Shown here: positions 40,856 to 48,480 of the stretch, one piece after another | How the letters are laid out: each line of letters begins with the position of its first letter | Position numbering within the stretch: position 1 is the first letter of the stretch | Assembly (NCBI RefSeq): GCF_003626655.1 | Contig: NZ_RBAN01000001.1 | Location: 2,046,001-2,110,000 of the forward strand | Source: Micromonospora costi | GTDB lineage: Bacteria > Actinomycetota > Actinomycetes > Mycobacteriales > Micromonosporaceae | Length of the DNA stretch: 64,000 nucleotides | Direction: 5' to 3' | Program-made: the position numbers and the translations under genes | Notes under the pieces: generated by a model | Database searches by the model: none | What the model saw: only the letters and a program-made list of their open reading frames with translations | What the model was told of the DNA's origin: nothing

Positions 40856-43243
40856 GTGCAGGACGTGACTGTCGACGGCTTCAGCGCGGCGCGCCTGGCC
40901 CCGCGCCACGACCCGGAGCAGCCGTCCGCCGCCACCGTGTCCACGCGTCCGCCGGCCGACCTGCTGGGTCGGCTGCGCGCCCGCGGCGACGCCGACCCGG
41001 TCACGCACGTCGAGCGGGTGCCGGCCCGCACCGGCATCCCCGCGCCGTGGCCGCAGTGGGCGCCGGAGGAACTGCGGGCGGCGTTCGCGCGGCGCGGCGT
41101 GACCGCGCCCTGGCGGCACCAGGCCGAGGCGGCCAGCCTCGCGTACGACGGTCAGCACGTCGTCGTGGCCACCGGCACCGCGTCCGGCAAGTCGCTGGCG
41201 TACCAGCTGCCGGCGCTGGCCACCCTGCTGGCCGAGCCCCGGGCCACCGTGCTCTATCTGGCGCCGACCAAGGCGCTCGCCGCCGACCAGTTGCGCGCCG
41301 TCGCCGAGCTGGACCTCGACGGGGTACGCCCCGCCACCTACGACGGGGACACTCCGCGCGCCGAACGGGAGTGGATCCGGCAGCACTCCCGGTTCGTGCT
41401 CACCAACCCCGACATGCTGCACCACGGCATCCTGCCCGGGCACGCCCAGTGGTCGGGCTTCCTGCGCCGGCTCGCGTACGTGGTGGTCGACGAGTGCCAC
41501 ACCTACCGCGGGGTGTTCGGCTCGCACGTCGCGCACGTGCTGCGCCGGCTGCGACGGCAGTGTGCCCGCTACGGCCGTACGCCCGTCTTCGTGCTGGCCT
41601 CCGCAACGTCGGGCGACCCGGCGACGGCAGCCGGGCGGCTCACCGGCCTGCCGGTGGCCGCGGTGACCGAGGACACGTCGCCGCGCGGCGGTGTGACGTT
41701 CGCCCTCTGGGAGCCGCCGCTGCTGCCCTCGGCCGACACCTCGTCCGACGCGGCCGACCTCGCGCCGGTCCGCCGGTCGGCGCTCCGCGAGACCGCGGAC
41801 CTGCTCGCCGACACCGTCGTCGAAGGGGTCCGCACCCTCGCGTTCGTCCGGTCCCGGCGGGGCGCCGAGGTGGTGGCGGCGAACGCCCGACGGGCCCTCG
41901 ACGAGGCGGTGCCCGGGCTGGGCGAGCGGGTGGCCGCCTACCGCGGCGGCTACCTGCGGGAGGAGCGGCGGGAGCTGGAACGGGCGTTGCTGCACGGCGA
42001 CCTGCTCGGGCTGGCCTCGACCAACGCGCTGGAGCTGGGCGTCGACCTGGTCGGCCTGGACGCCGTGCTCATCTGCGGTTACCCGGGCACCCGGGCGTCG
42101 CTCTGGCAGCAGGCCGGCCGGGCCGGGCGCTCCGGCCAGGAGGCGCTGGCCGTGCTGGTCGCCCGGGACGACCCGCTGGACACCTACCTCGTGCACCATC
42201 CGGAGGCGGTCTTCGGGCGGCCGGTGGAGGCCACCGTGCTCGACCCCGCCAACCCGTACGTGCTCGCCCCGCAGCTCGCCTGCGCCGCCGTGGAGGCCCC
42301 GCTCACCCCCGCCGACCTGGAACTCTTCGGCGACGGGGCGAAGGAGGCCGTCGAGGAGCTGGTGGCGGCCGGCGCGCTGCGGCAGCGGCCCACCGGCTGG
42401 TACTGGCGGCACCGGGAACGGCCCGAGGTGGACCTGCGCGGCGAGGGCGGCGCGCCCGTCTGCGTCGTGGAGGCGTCCACCGGCCGGCTGCTCGGCACGG
42501 TCGACGGCGGCTCGTCGCACTTCCTGCTCCACCCCGGCGCGGTCTACCTGCACCAGGGCGTCTCGTACGTGGTGGACGACCTGGACCTGGCCGACGGGTG
42601 CGCGCTCGTGCACGCCGAGGAGCCGGACTGGTCCACCCACGCCCGGGACGTCACCAACGTCTCCGTGGTGTCGGTGCGCTCGTACGTGGACGCCGGGCCG
42701 GTCGGGATGTTCCTCGGCGAGGTGGACGTCACCAGCCAGGTGGTCTCGTACCAGCGGCGGCGCATCGCCACCGGCGAGGTCATCGACACCCGGCCGCTGG
42801 ACCTGCCCGTCCGCGAGCTGCGCACCGTCGCGGTCTGGTTCACCCTGTCGCCCGAGTCGCTCGCCGCCGCCGGAGTCGAGAACGCCGACGTGCCGGGCGG
42901 GCTGCACGCCGCCGAACACGCGGCCATCGGGCTGCTGCCGCTGATCGCCACCTGCGACCGCTGGGACATCGGCGGGCTCTCCACCGCCCTGCACCCGGAC
43001 ACGGAGGCGCCCACCGTGTTCGTCTACGACGGGCACCCGGGCGGGGCCGGCTTCGCCGAGCGCGCGTACGGCACGGCGTCGACCTGGCTGCGGGCCACCC
43101 GGGACGCGATCGCCGAATGCGGGTGCGAGACCGGCTGCCCGTCGTGCGTGCAGTCGCCGAAGTGCGGCAACGGCAACAACCCGCTGTCCAAGGCGGACGC
43201 GATCCGCGTACTGGACGTGGTGCTGGCCAATCTGCCCGGGTGA
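40856..43243 (+). CDS. MrfA-like DEAD/DEAH helicase with DUF1998 zinc domain
   Basis: A 795-residue SF2 helicase. Motif I is ATGTASGKSLAYQ, Ia YLAPTKALAADQ, II VVDECHTY, III LASATS, V ASTNALELGVDLVGLDAVL and VI QQAGRAGRSGQ. The C-terminal third is a DUF1998/MZB domain with the zinc cysteines CGCETGCPSCVQSPKCGNGN. This is the architecture of Bacillus MrfA (YprA) and yeast Hrq1, 3'-5' helicases involved in repair of mitomycin-type lesions. The start may be the GTG at 40856 or 40865. It is divergent from bldG, as in Streptomyces. Confidence 0.93.
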   Translation: MQDVTVDGFSAARLAPRHDPEQPSAATVSTRPPADLLGRLRARGDADPVTHVERVPARTGIPAPWPQWAPEELRAAFARRGVTAPWRHQAEAASLAYDGQHVVVATGTASGKSLAYQLPALATLLAEPRATVLYLAPTKALAADQLRAVAELDLDGVRPATYDGDTPRAEREWIRQHSRFVLTNPDMLHHGILPGHAQWSGFLRRLAYVVVDECHTYRGVFGSHVAHVLRRLRRQCARYGRTPVFVLASATSGDPATAAGRLTGLPVAAVTEDTSPRGGVTFALWEPPLLPSADTSSDAADLAPVRRSALRETADLLADTVVEGVRTLAFVRSRRGAEVVAANARRALDEAVPGLGERVAAYRGGYLREERRELERALLHGDLLGLASTNALELGVDLVGLDAVLICGYPGTRASLWQQAGRAGRSGQEALAVLVARDDPLDTYLVHHPEAVFGRPVEATVLDPANPYVLAPQLACAAVEAPLTPADLELFGDGAKEAVEELVAAGALRQRPTGWYWRHRERPEVDLRGEGGAPVCVVEASTGRLLGTVDGGSSHFLLHPGAVYLHQGVSYVVDDLDLADGCALVHAEEPDWSTHARDVTNVSVVSVRSYVDAGPVGMFLGEVDVTSQVVSYQRRRIATGEVIDTRPLDLPVRELRTVAVWFTLSPESLAAAGVENADVPGGLHAAEHAAIGLLPLIATCDRWDIGGLSTALHPDTEAPTVFVYDGHPGGAGFAERAYGTASTWLRATRDAIAECGCETGCPSCVQSPKCGNGNNPLSKADAIRVLDVVLANLPG

Positions 43244-43277
43244 GCGGCCGGTCGGGGCTTGATCGGCCGGTCGGGCC

Positions 43278-43358
43278 CTTGATCGACTCGACTTCCTGGA
43301 AGGCGCGGTGTCCCTCGCGGCCGGACACCCCGACTTCAGGAAACTCGTGTCGATCAAG
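43278..43358. repeat. Intergenic palindrome, copy D
   Basis: The arms begin CTTGATCGACTCGACTTCC and end TCGATCAAG; the inner halves are GGCGCGGTGTCC and GGACACCCCGAC. It lies between the helicase and the LURP-one gene and belongs to the dispersed family. Confidence 0.75.
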
Positions 43359-43476
43359 GCTCGGTCGTCCGCCGCGTGGCCGCGGGTCGGCCGTTGGTTG
43401 GACGGATCGACGGGCGGGCGGGCAGCGCCCGAATGTGGTGTGCGACACTCCGGCGCATCCATCCTGAGGAGAAAAC

Positions 43477-44055
43477 ATGCAGCTCGATGTCTTGCAGTCC
43501 CAGCAGCAGTTCCACATCCGCCAGCGAATCCGGATGATGGTCAACCAGTACGAGGTCCACGCCGTGGCACCGGACGGCTCGGAGGGCGGCCTGCTGGCCT
43601 TCGCCCAGCAGAAGCGGCTCGCCTTCAAGGAGCAGGTGACCATCTACACGGACGACACCAAGCAGCAGCCGCTGCTCGGTTTCAAGGCGCGCCAGCGCCT
43701 CGACCTCGGCGCCACGTACGACGTGACCGACGCCGCGGGCAACCCGATCGGCCTGTTCCGCAAGGACTTCGCGCAGTCCCTGCTGCGTTCCACCTGGCAC
43801 GTCGAGCAGGCCGGCCTGCCGCAGGTCACCGGCCAGGAGCGCAGCCTGCCGGTGGCGCTGCTGCGGCGCTTCGTCGACTCGCTCTCCTGGCTGCCGTACC
43901 ACTTCGACTTCACGGCCGGCGGCCAGCCGGTGTTCTCGGTCGTCAAGAAGTGGGGCCTGCGCGACCGCTACGTGGTCGAGATCCAGAACCCGCAGATCGA
44001 CCGGCGCCTCGTCATCGCGATGGCCGTCGCCCTGGACGCCCTCCAGGCCCGCTGA
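43477..44055 (+). CDS. LURP-one-related (tubby-like fold) protein
   Basis: A 192-residue LURP-one/tubby-like beta-barrel protein. Visible are the opening FHIRQRIRMMVNQYEVHAVAPDGSEGGLLAFAQQKRLAFKEQVTIYTDDTKQQPLLGFKARQRLDLGATYDVTDAAGNPIGLFRKDF and the closing YVVEIQNPQIDRRLVIAMAVALDALQAR, the hydrophobic central helix of the fold. These proteins are cytoplasmic, and many may scramble or bind phospholipids; the bacterial role is unknown. An AGGAG ribosome site precedes the ATG. Confidence 0.9.
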   Translation: MQLDVLQSQQQFHIRQRIRMMVNQYEVHAVAPDGSEGGLLAFAQQKRLAFKEQVTIYTDDTKQQPLLGFKARQRLDLGATYDVTDAAGNPIGLFRKDFAQSLLRSTWHVEQAGLPQVTGQERSLPVALLRRFVDSLSWLPYHFDFTAGGQPVFSVVKKWGLRDRYVVEIQNPQIDRRLVIAMAVALDALQAR

Positions 44056-44172
44056 CCTCCCGTCGACTGACAGCCCAGCCCGGGACGCCGGCCCCACGCC
44101 GGCGCCCCGGACCGCGGTGGGTGGAGTGCAACGTCTCCGTCGGGCTCACTCCGCCTGAGTCTCCCGGTTCGC

Positions 44173-44730
44173 TCAGCCACGCACCGGACCGGCGCGGGCG
44201 GTGGCGGTGGCGAGGCGGGTCAGGCCCGGCAGCGGGCTCACGACAACCTCCGCCGTCACCAGGACGTCCAGGCCGTCGAGCCGACAGGCGACGAGCCGCC
44301 CGCCGTTCCGGCTCACGAGGTCGGCTGCCCGGGCGCACCCGGACGCGTCGCCCTCGACCGCGCGGCCGGCGCCGGCGAGCGCCCCGAGGTCCGCGGCGAC
44401 CAACGCCTGCTGGCGCGCCGTCCGGGCCGCGCCCGCCGCCGCACCGGCGACCGCGACCAGCACGAAGACCAGGCCCACTGCCAGCAGGCACACGGTCGCC
44501 CCACCCCGCTGTCGCTCCGCGTCGTCGCGGCGCGCCGTGACGAATCCGCTGCCCCAGCGCGCCGTCGCGGGTGTGCCGCCGCGACGCACCATCGCGGGTC
44601 CGCCTCCGCAGGGCTCCGCCACGAATCCGCTGCCGCGACACGCCGTCGCGGGTCCGCCGCCACGGCGCACCGCCACGAGACGGCCACCGCGACGCACCGT
44701 CACAGGTCCGCCAGCGCGACGCGTCGTCAC
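44173..44730 (-). CDS. Rv3654c-like TadE-related protein
   Basis: A 185-residue protein, last in the Tad cluster. Its conserved part starts at about residue 70: ERQRGGATVCLLAVGLVFVLVAVAGAAAGAARTARQQALVAADLGALAGAGRAVEGDASGCARAADLVSRNGGRLVACRLDGLDVLVTAEV, a single membrane helix with the TadE/TadG-like 'AADLGALAGA'. The first ~65 residues are a degenerate repeat of RRGGGPATV-type units. A GTG at 44730 overlaps the tadE stop (GTGA). An internal ATG at 44592 would shorten the repeat region. Confidence 0.85.
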   Translation of the reverse strand: MTTRRAGGPVTVRRGGRLVAVRRGGGPATACRGSGFVAEPCGGGPAMVRRGGTPATARWGSGFVTARRDDAERQRGGATVCLLAVGLVFVLVAVAGAAAGAARTARQQALVAADLGALAGAGRAVEGDASGCARAADLVSRNGGRLVACRLDGLDVLVTAEVVVSPLPGLTRLATATARAGPVRG

Positions 44731-45095
44731 GGTTCCGCCGCCGTGGCGCCGGGTTCGACGGCCGCGACCGCCGTGGCGACCACGGTGATCCGTGGCAGGC
44801 GCGCACCGAGGGCCCGCACCGGAGCGCGGACGGTCGCCTGTACCCGCTCGTCGCCCACCGAGAGCGTGACGTCGGCTCCCGGTGGCAGCGACCGCGCGGC
44901 GGCCGACGGGCCGTCCTCGCCCCGGGAGGCGGCGAGCGCCGCCTCCCGGGCCGCGTGCAGGCAGCCCCCCCGGGTGGTGACCGCGTTGACCGCGGTCAGC
45001 CCGGCGAGCAGGAGCAGCAGCAGCGCCGGCAGGCCGGCCGCCAGTTCGGCGGTGAACGAGCCCCGGTCGCGGCCGGCCAGCCGGCGCCGGATCAC
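44727..45095 (-). CDS. TadE-like minor pilin
   Basis: A 122-residue pseudopilin. RDRGSFTAELAAGLPALLLLLLAGLTAVNAVTTRGGCLHAAREAALAASRGED shows the TadE domain: a glutamate before a long hydrophobic helix, then AAREAALAASRG. The Glu at the base of the helix (FTAELA) is the mark of pilin-like proteins. The rest is a small extracytoplasmic beta domain. A GTG at 45095 overlaps the DUF4244 stop by 4 bp. It is probably a minor component of the Tad pilus. Confidence 0.92.
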   Translation of the reverse strand: MIRRRLAGRDRGSFTAELAAGLPALLLLLLAGLTAVNAVTTRGGCLHAAREAALAASRGEDGPSAAARSLPPGADVTLSVGDERVQATVRAPVRALGARLPRITVVATAVAAVEPGATAAEP

Positions 45096-45259
45096 TTGAG
45101 TGCCCGGTCGATGACGGCGGTCAGCGCGGCCTGGACGTTGCCGGACGTGAGGACCTTCAGGAGGATGCCCGCGAAGGCGACCGCCGCGAGCGTGCCGACG
45201 GCGTACTCGGCCGTGTTCATTCCGGCGTCCCCACGCAGGCGGGCGCGAAGTCTGCGCAC
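45092..45259 (-). CDS. DUF4244 Flp-like pilin (55 aa)
   Basis: A 55-residue prepilin: VRRLRARLRGDAGMNTAEYA, then VGTLAAVAFAGILLKVLTSG and NVQAALTAVIDRALK. The basic leader ends in Gly, the mature part starts MNTAEYA with Glu at +5, and a hydrophobic helix follows; this is the class III/Flp prepilin peptidase signal. It corresponds to M. tuberculosis Rv3656c. It is the likely major pilin subunit. No prepilin peptidase gene is visible in the window. GTG start at 45259. Confidence 0.9.
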   Translation of the reverse strand: MRRLRARLRGDAGMNTAEYAVGTLAAVAFAGILLKVLTSGNVQAALTAVIDRALK

Positions 45260-45284
45260 TGTCGTACCCCTTTCTCGATGGTTG

Positions 45285-46082
45285 TCAGAGCACGTCGCCG
45301 AGGACGGCGACGATCACCGGCACGAGGCCGGCGAGAATGAAGGCCGGCAGGAAGCAGAGCCCGAGCGGCAGGACGATGAGGACACCCGCGCGGCGGGCCG
45401 AGGCCTCGGCGGCGGTCGCCCGGTCGGATCGGAGGTCGTCGGCGAGCCGGGTGAGCGCTCCGGCGAGCGCGGCCCCGCTGTGCGACGACCGCTGGGCGGC
45501 GGTCGCCAGCCGCTCCGCCCCCGGCACCCCGTCCAGCGCCGACCACGCCTCGTCCGGGCCGCCGCCGAGCAGCAGCGTGCGCCCCACCCGTCCGAGCCGG
45601 GCGGCCAGCGGACCGTCGAGCGCCTCCGCCACCGCGAGCACCGACCGGTCGACGGGTGCGCCCGCCCGCAGGGCCGCGGCCAGCAGGTCTGCGGCGAGCG
45701 GCAGGTCGGCCTCCTCCTGGAGCCGGCGGGTGCGTACGGCGGGCGACTCGATGCGCCGGAGCAGCCGGTCGAGGAGCAGCACCGTGGGTACCGCGCCGAG
45801 CAGGCCGAACCAGCCGCCGACCAGGACCGCCACCGCCACGCCGCCCAGTGCCGCCGCGAGGCGGATCCGGTCGGGCCGGCCCAGCCAGGCAGGACACGGA
45901 CCGGCACCCCGGGTTCCCACCGGCGGGTCGCCCGGAAGCGACGGGTGTGGACCGTCCACGGGAGGTCCCGCCCGGCGCGCCGCGTCGAGCGCGCGCAGCC
46001 GGTGCAGCGGCCGGCGGCCGGTGATGGCGGCCAGCAGCGCCGCCGCGAGCAGGCAGCCAGCAGCCAACGTGGTGCCGGACAT
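45285..46082 (-). CDS. tadC: TadC-like type II/IV secretion F-domain protein
   Basis: A 265-residue inner-membrane platform protein. It has an N-terminal helix, two central helices (RIRLAAALGGVAVAVLVGGWFGLLGAVPTVLLLDRLL), then the T2SSF domain: EEADLPLAADLLAAALRAGAPVDRSVLAVAEALDGPLAARLGRVGRTLLLGGGPDEAWSAL, and two last helices (VLIVLPLGLCFLPAFILAGLVPVIVAVLGDVL). The ATG overlaps the tadB stop by one base. It pairs with TadB to form the platform that transmits TadA motion to the pilin. Confidence 0.93.
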   Translation of the reverse strand: MSGTTLAAGCLLAAALLAAITGRRPLHRLRALDAARRAGPPVDGPHPSLPGDPPVGTRGAGPCPAWLGRPDRIRLAAALGGVAVAVLVGGWFGLLGAVPTVLLLDRLLRRIESPAVRTRRLQEEADLPLAADLLAAALRAGAPVDRSVLAVAEALDGPLAARLGRVGRTLLLGGGPDEAWSALDGVPGAERLATAAQRSSHSGAALAGALTRLADDLRSDRATAAEASARRAGVLIVLPLGLCFLPAFILAGLVPVIVAVLGDVL

Positions 46083-47275
46083 CAGCCGGCCCTCCCGGGT
46101 ACGGCGCCGAGGCGTTCGGCCCAGAACAGCCCCGCCACCTGGAGGACCACGGCGAGCACCGCGCTGACCCCGCCGACCGGGGTGTGCAGGAGCACCTGCA
46201 CCGGGTCGACCCCGATGCCGTAGCCGAGACCGATGCCGCCGAGCGGCAGGGCCGCCAGCAGCCACGCGGTCGCCCGCGCCCCGGCCGCCTGCGCGACGGC
46301 CGCGGCCAACCCCCGGTCGGACGACCGCGCGTCCGCCTCGATCCGCTCCACGAGGTCGGCAAGGGGCGCTCCCGTGCGATCGGCGAGCCGTACGGCGGCG
46401 GCCGTGAGCCGGTCGAGCCGGGTCGCGGCGGTGTGGTCGGCGAGCGCCGGAACGGGCAGGCCGGCGCGGAGGTCGGCGGCGAGCCCGCAGAGCTGGTCCA
46501 GCCGCTGTCGCCGGGCCTGCCCGGCATGCCGGGTCACCTGCCACCGGATGGCGGCGCGGACGGCCAGCACGCCGTACGCGGCGAGGGCCACGGCCCCGAC
46601 CGGGCCGGCGAGCAGGCCGCCCAGTATGACACCCAGCAGACCCGTGAGGAGCAGGGCCCGCCTCGGCGCCCGGGTCAGCGGCGCGAGCCAACCCGTACGG
46701 CGGGACCCGGTCGCAGACGGAGTCAGAGACCGTCGACGGTGGATCGTGGTGGCCGCGGACGGCGTACCGCCGAGACCGGCCGGACCCCGGTCGTCCCGGC
46801 GACCGGGCGGGCGCGACGGACCGGGCGGGCGTGACGGACCGGGCGGGCGCCCGAGGTCCACCGCGCTCCGGGCCGAGTCCCGCCGGGGCGGCCGGGGCCC
46901 CGACCGGCCGGACCGCTCGACGGACGCCGGCCGCCGCGACGGCTCGACGGACGCCGACCACCCGGACGGCTCGACGGACGCCGACCACCCGGACGGCTCG
47001 ACGGACGCCTGCCGCCCGGACGGCTCTACAGACGCCGACCGTCCGGACGGCTCGACAGGCTCCGGCGCGGCGGCGCTCACCGGGCCGCGGGGCGTGTCGA
47101 CGGCCCGACCCAGCTCGGCGACCCACTCGATCAGTGGGTCCTCCACCGGCCGGCCGGACCGTTTCGCGGTCGCCATCACCAGGTGCCGGCGGACCCGGGC
47201 GGTGTGCAGTGGCCAGGCCACCAGGACGGCCGCGACGACCACCAGCATCGCCGTCCACCAGGCTTCGGCGTTCAT
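46082..47275 (-). CDS. tadB: TadB-like secretion F-domain protein with repeat-rich linker
   Basis: A 397-residue platform protein. The N-terminal helix is AWWTAMLVVVAAVLVAWPLH and the T2SSF domain is at residues ~240-350 (RRQRLDQLCGLAADLRAGLPVPALADHTAATRLDRLTAAAVRLADRTGAPLADLVERIEADARSSDRGLAAAVAQ). Between them is an inserted low-complexity stretch: six 9-residue units VEPSGRSAS-like, then PPGPSR x3. TadB proteins lack this as a rule. The ATG overlaps the tadA stop (ATGA). The frame stays open, so the repeat is translated. Confidence 0.93.
   Translation of the reverse strand: MNAEAWWTAMLVVVAAVLVAWPLHTARVRRHLVMATAKRSGRPVEDPLIEWVAELGRAVDTPRGPVSAAAPEPVEPSGRSASVEPSGRQASVEPSGWSASVEPSGWSASVEPSRRPASVERSGRSGPRPPRRDSARSAVDLGRPPGPSRPPGPSRPPGRRDDRGPAGLGGTPSAATTIHRRRSLTPSATGSRRTGWLAPLTRAPRRALLLTGLLGVILGGLLAGPVGAVALAAYGVLAVRAAIRWQVTRHAGQARRQRLDQLCGLAADLRAGLPVPALADHTAATRLDRLTAAAVRLADRTGAPLADLVERIEADARSSDRGLAAAVAQAAGARATAWLLAALPLGGIGLGYGIGVDPVQVLLHTPVGGVSAVLAVVLQVAGLFWAERLGAVPGRAG
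46801..46854. repeat. 18-bp tandem repeat (x3) in tadB
   Basis: GACCGGGCGGGCGCGACG-type units begin at 46801, 46819 and 46837. They encode PPGPSR repeats. Confidence 0.8.
46911..47066. repeat. 27-bp tandem repeat (x6) in tadB
   Basis: Units starting GACCGCTC/GACGGCTC lie at 46911, 46938, 46965, 46992, 47019 and 47046, exactly 27 bp apart. They encode the VEPSGxxAS linker. The in-frame unit length lets copy number vary without breaking tadB. Confidence 0.9.
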
Positions 47276-48480
47276 GCCGGCCCCGCCGATCCGGGCCACG
47301 GCTGCGCGAGGATCTGCGGCACCGGTGCGCCGCGCTCCCGCAGCAGCGTGGCGAGCGTAGGGGCGGCGGGCCCGGGGCCGGACCCGCGCACCCAGGCGGG
47401 CACCACGCCGACCAGCCGGTCCGGGCCGTCGGGCAGCAGCAGGCAGACGGACTCCAGCACGCGTCCCTGCTCGCCGCGGCGTACCTGCAACAGCACCTGG
47501 AGCGCGGCGGCCACCTGGGCGTGCAGGGCGGCGCGCGGCAGCCCGCCGAGCATGCCGAGCGCCTCCAGCCGGGCCGGCACGTCCGACGGCGCGTTGGCGT
47601 GCAGCGTGCCGGCTCCGCCGTCGTGGCCGGTGTTGAGCGCGGCCAGCAGGTCGACGACCTCCCCACCCCGGCACTCCCCGACCACGAGCCGGTCCGGTCG
47701 CATCCGCAGCGCCTGCCGGACCAGGTCGGAGAGGCCCACCACGCCCGAGCCCTCCACGTTGGCGGTGCGTGCCTGGAGCCCCACCACGTGCGGGTGCCGC
47801 GGCTGCAGCTCGGCGGCGTCCTCGACCAGCACGATCCGCTCGGTCGCCGGCACCAGCCCGAGCAGGGTGTTGAGCAGCGTCGTCTTGCCCGACCCCGTGC
47901 CCCCGGTCACGAGGTACGCGAGCCGGGCCGACACCAGGGAGCTGAGCAGCGGCGCGACCGGCGGGGGCACGGTGCCGTGCCGGACCAGTTCGTCGAGGGT
48001 GAACGGCCGCTGCCGGAACGTCCGCAGCGACAGGTACGGCCCGTCGGTCGCCACCGGCGGCAGGACGGCGTGCAGCCGGGTGCCGTCGGCGAGCCGGGCG
48101 TCGGCGTACGGGGAGCCGTCGTCCAGCCGCCGGCCGGCGCTCGCGGTGAGCCGCTGCGCCAACCGGCGTACGTCGTCGACCGACCCGAGCGGCACCGCGA
48201 CCTGGTGCAGGCCCTGCCCCCGGTCGACCCACACCCGGGTGCCGTTCACCAGCACGTCGGTCACGGCCGGGTCGGCCAGCAGCGGCGCGAGCGGGCCGGC
48301 GCCGACCAGTTCGTCGCGCACCCGGTCGGCCATGCGCAACAGGGTCGTGTCGCCCAGCACGGCGGCGCCCGACTCGGCCCGTACCGCGGAGACGATGGCC
48401 GCCGGGGTGAGCGGTGTCGCGTCCGCCGCCATCCGCTGCCGTACGCGGGCGGGAAGGCCGTCGTCGGTCTGCCCGCTCAT
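47272..48480 (-). CDS. tadA: TadA/CpaF-type secretion ATPase
   Basis: A 402-residue hexameric ATPase. The N-terminal domain is LLADPAVTDVLVNGTRVWVDRGQGLHQV; SLRTFRQRPFTLDELV leads into the RecA-like core with Walker A GGTGSGKTT, Asp box IVLVEDAAELQ, Walker B DRLVVGECRGGEVVDLLAALNTGHDGGAGTLHANAP (with the His box). It powers assembly of the Tad pilus. Its ATG overlaps the ssd stop by 4 bp (48477-48480) and its own stop overlaps tadB, so the cluster is tightly coupled. It corresponds to Rv3659c. Confidence 0.95.
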   Translation of the reverse strand: MSGQTDDGLPARVRQRMAADATPLTPAAIVSAVRAESGAAVLGDTTLLRMADRVRDELVGAGPLAPLLADPAVTDVLVNGTRVWVDRGQGLHQVAVPLGSVDDVRRLAQRLTASAGRRLDDGSPYADARLADGTRLHAVLPPVATDGPYLSLRTFRQRPFTLDELVRHGTVPPPVAPLLSSLVSARLAYLVTGGTGSGKTTLLNTLLGLVPATERIVLVEDAAELQPRHPHVVGLQARTANVEGSGVVGLSDLVRQALRMRPDRLVVGECRGGEVVDLLAALNTGHDGGAGTLHANAPSDVPARLEALGMLGGLPRAALHAQVAAALQVLLQVRRGEQGRVLESVCLLLPDGPDRLVGVVPAWVRGSGPGPAAPTLATLLRERGAPVPQILAQPWPGSAGPA

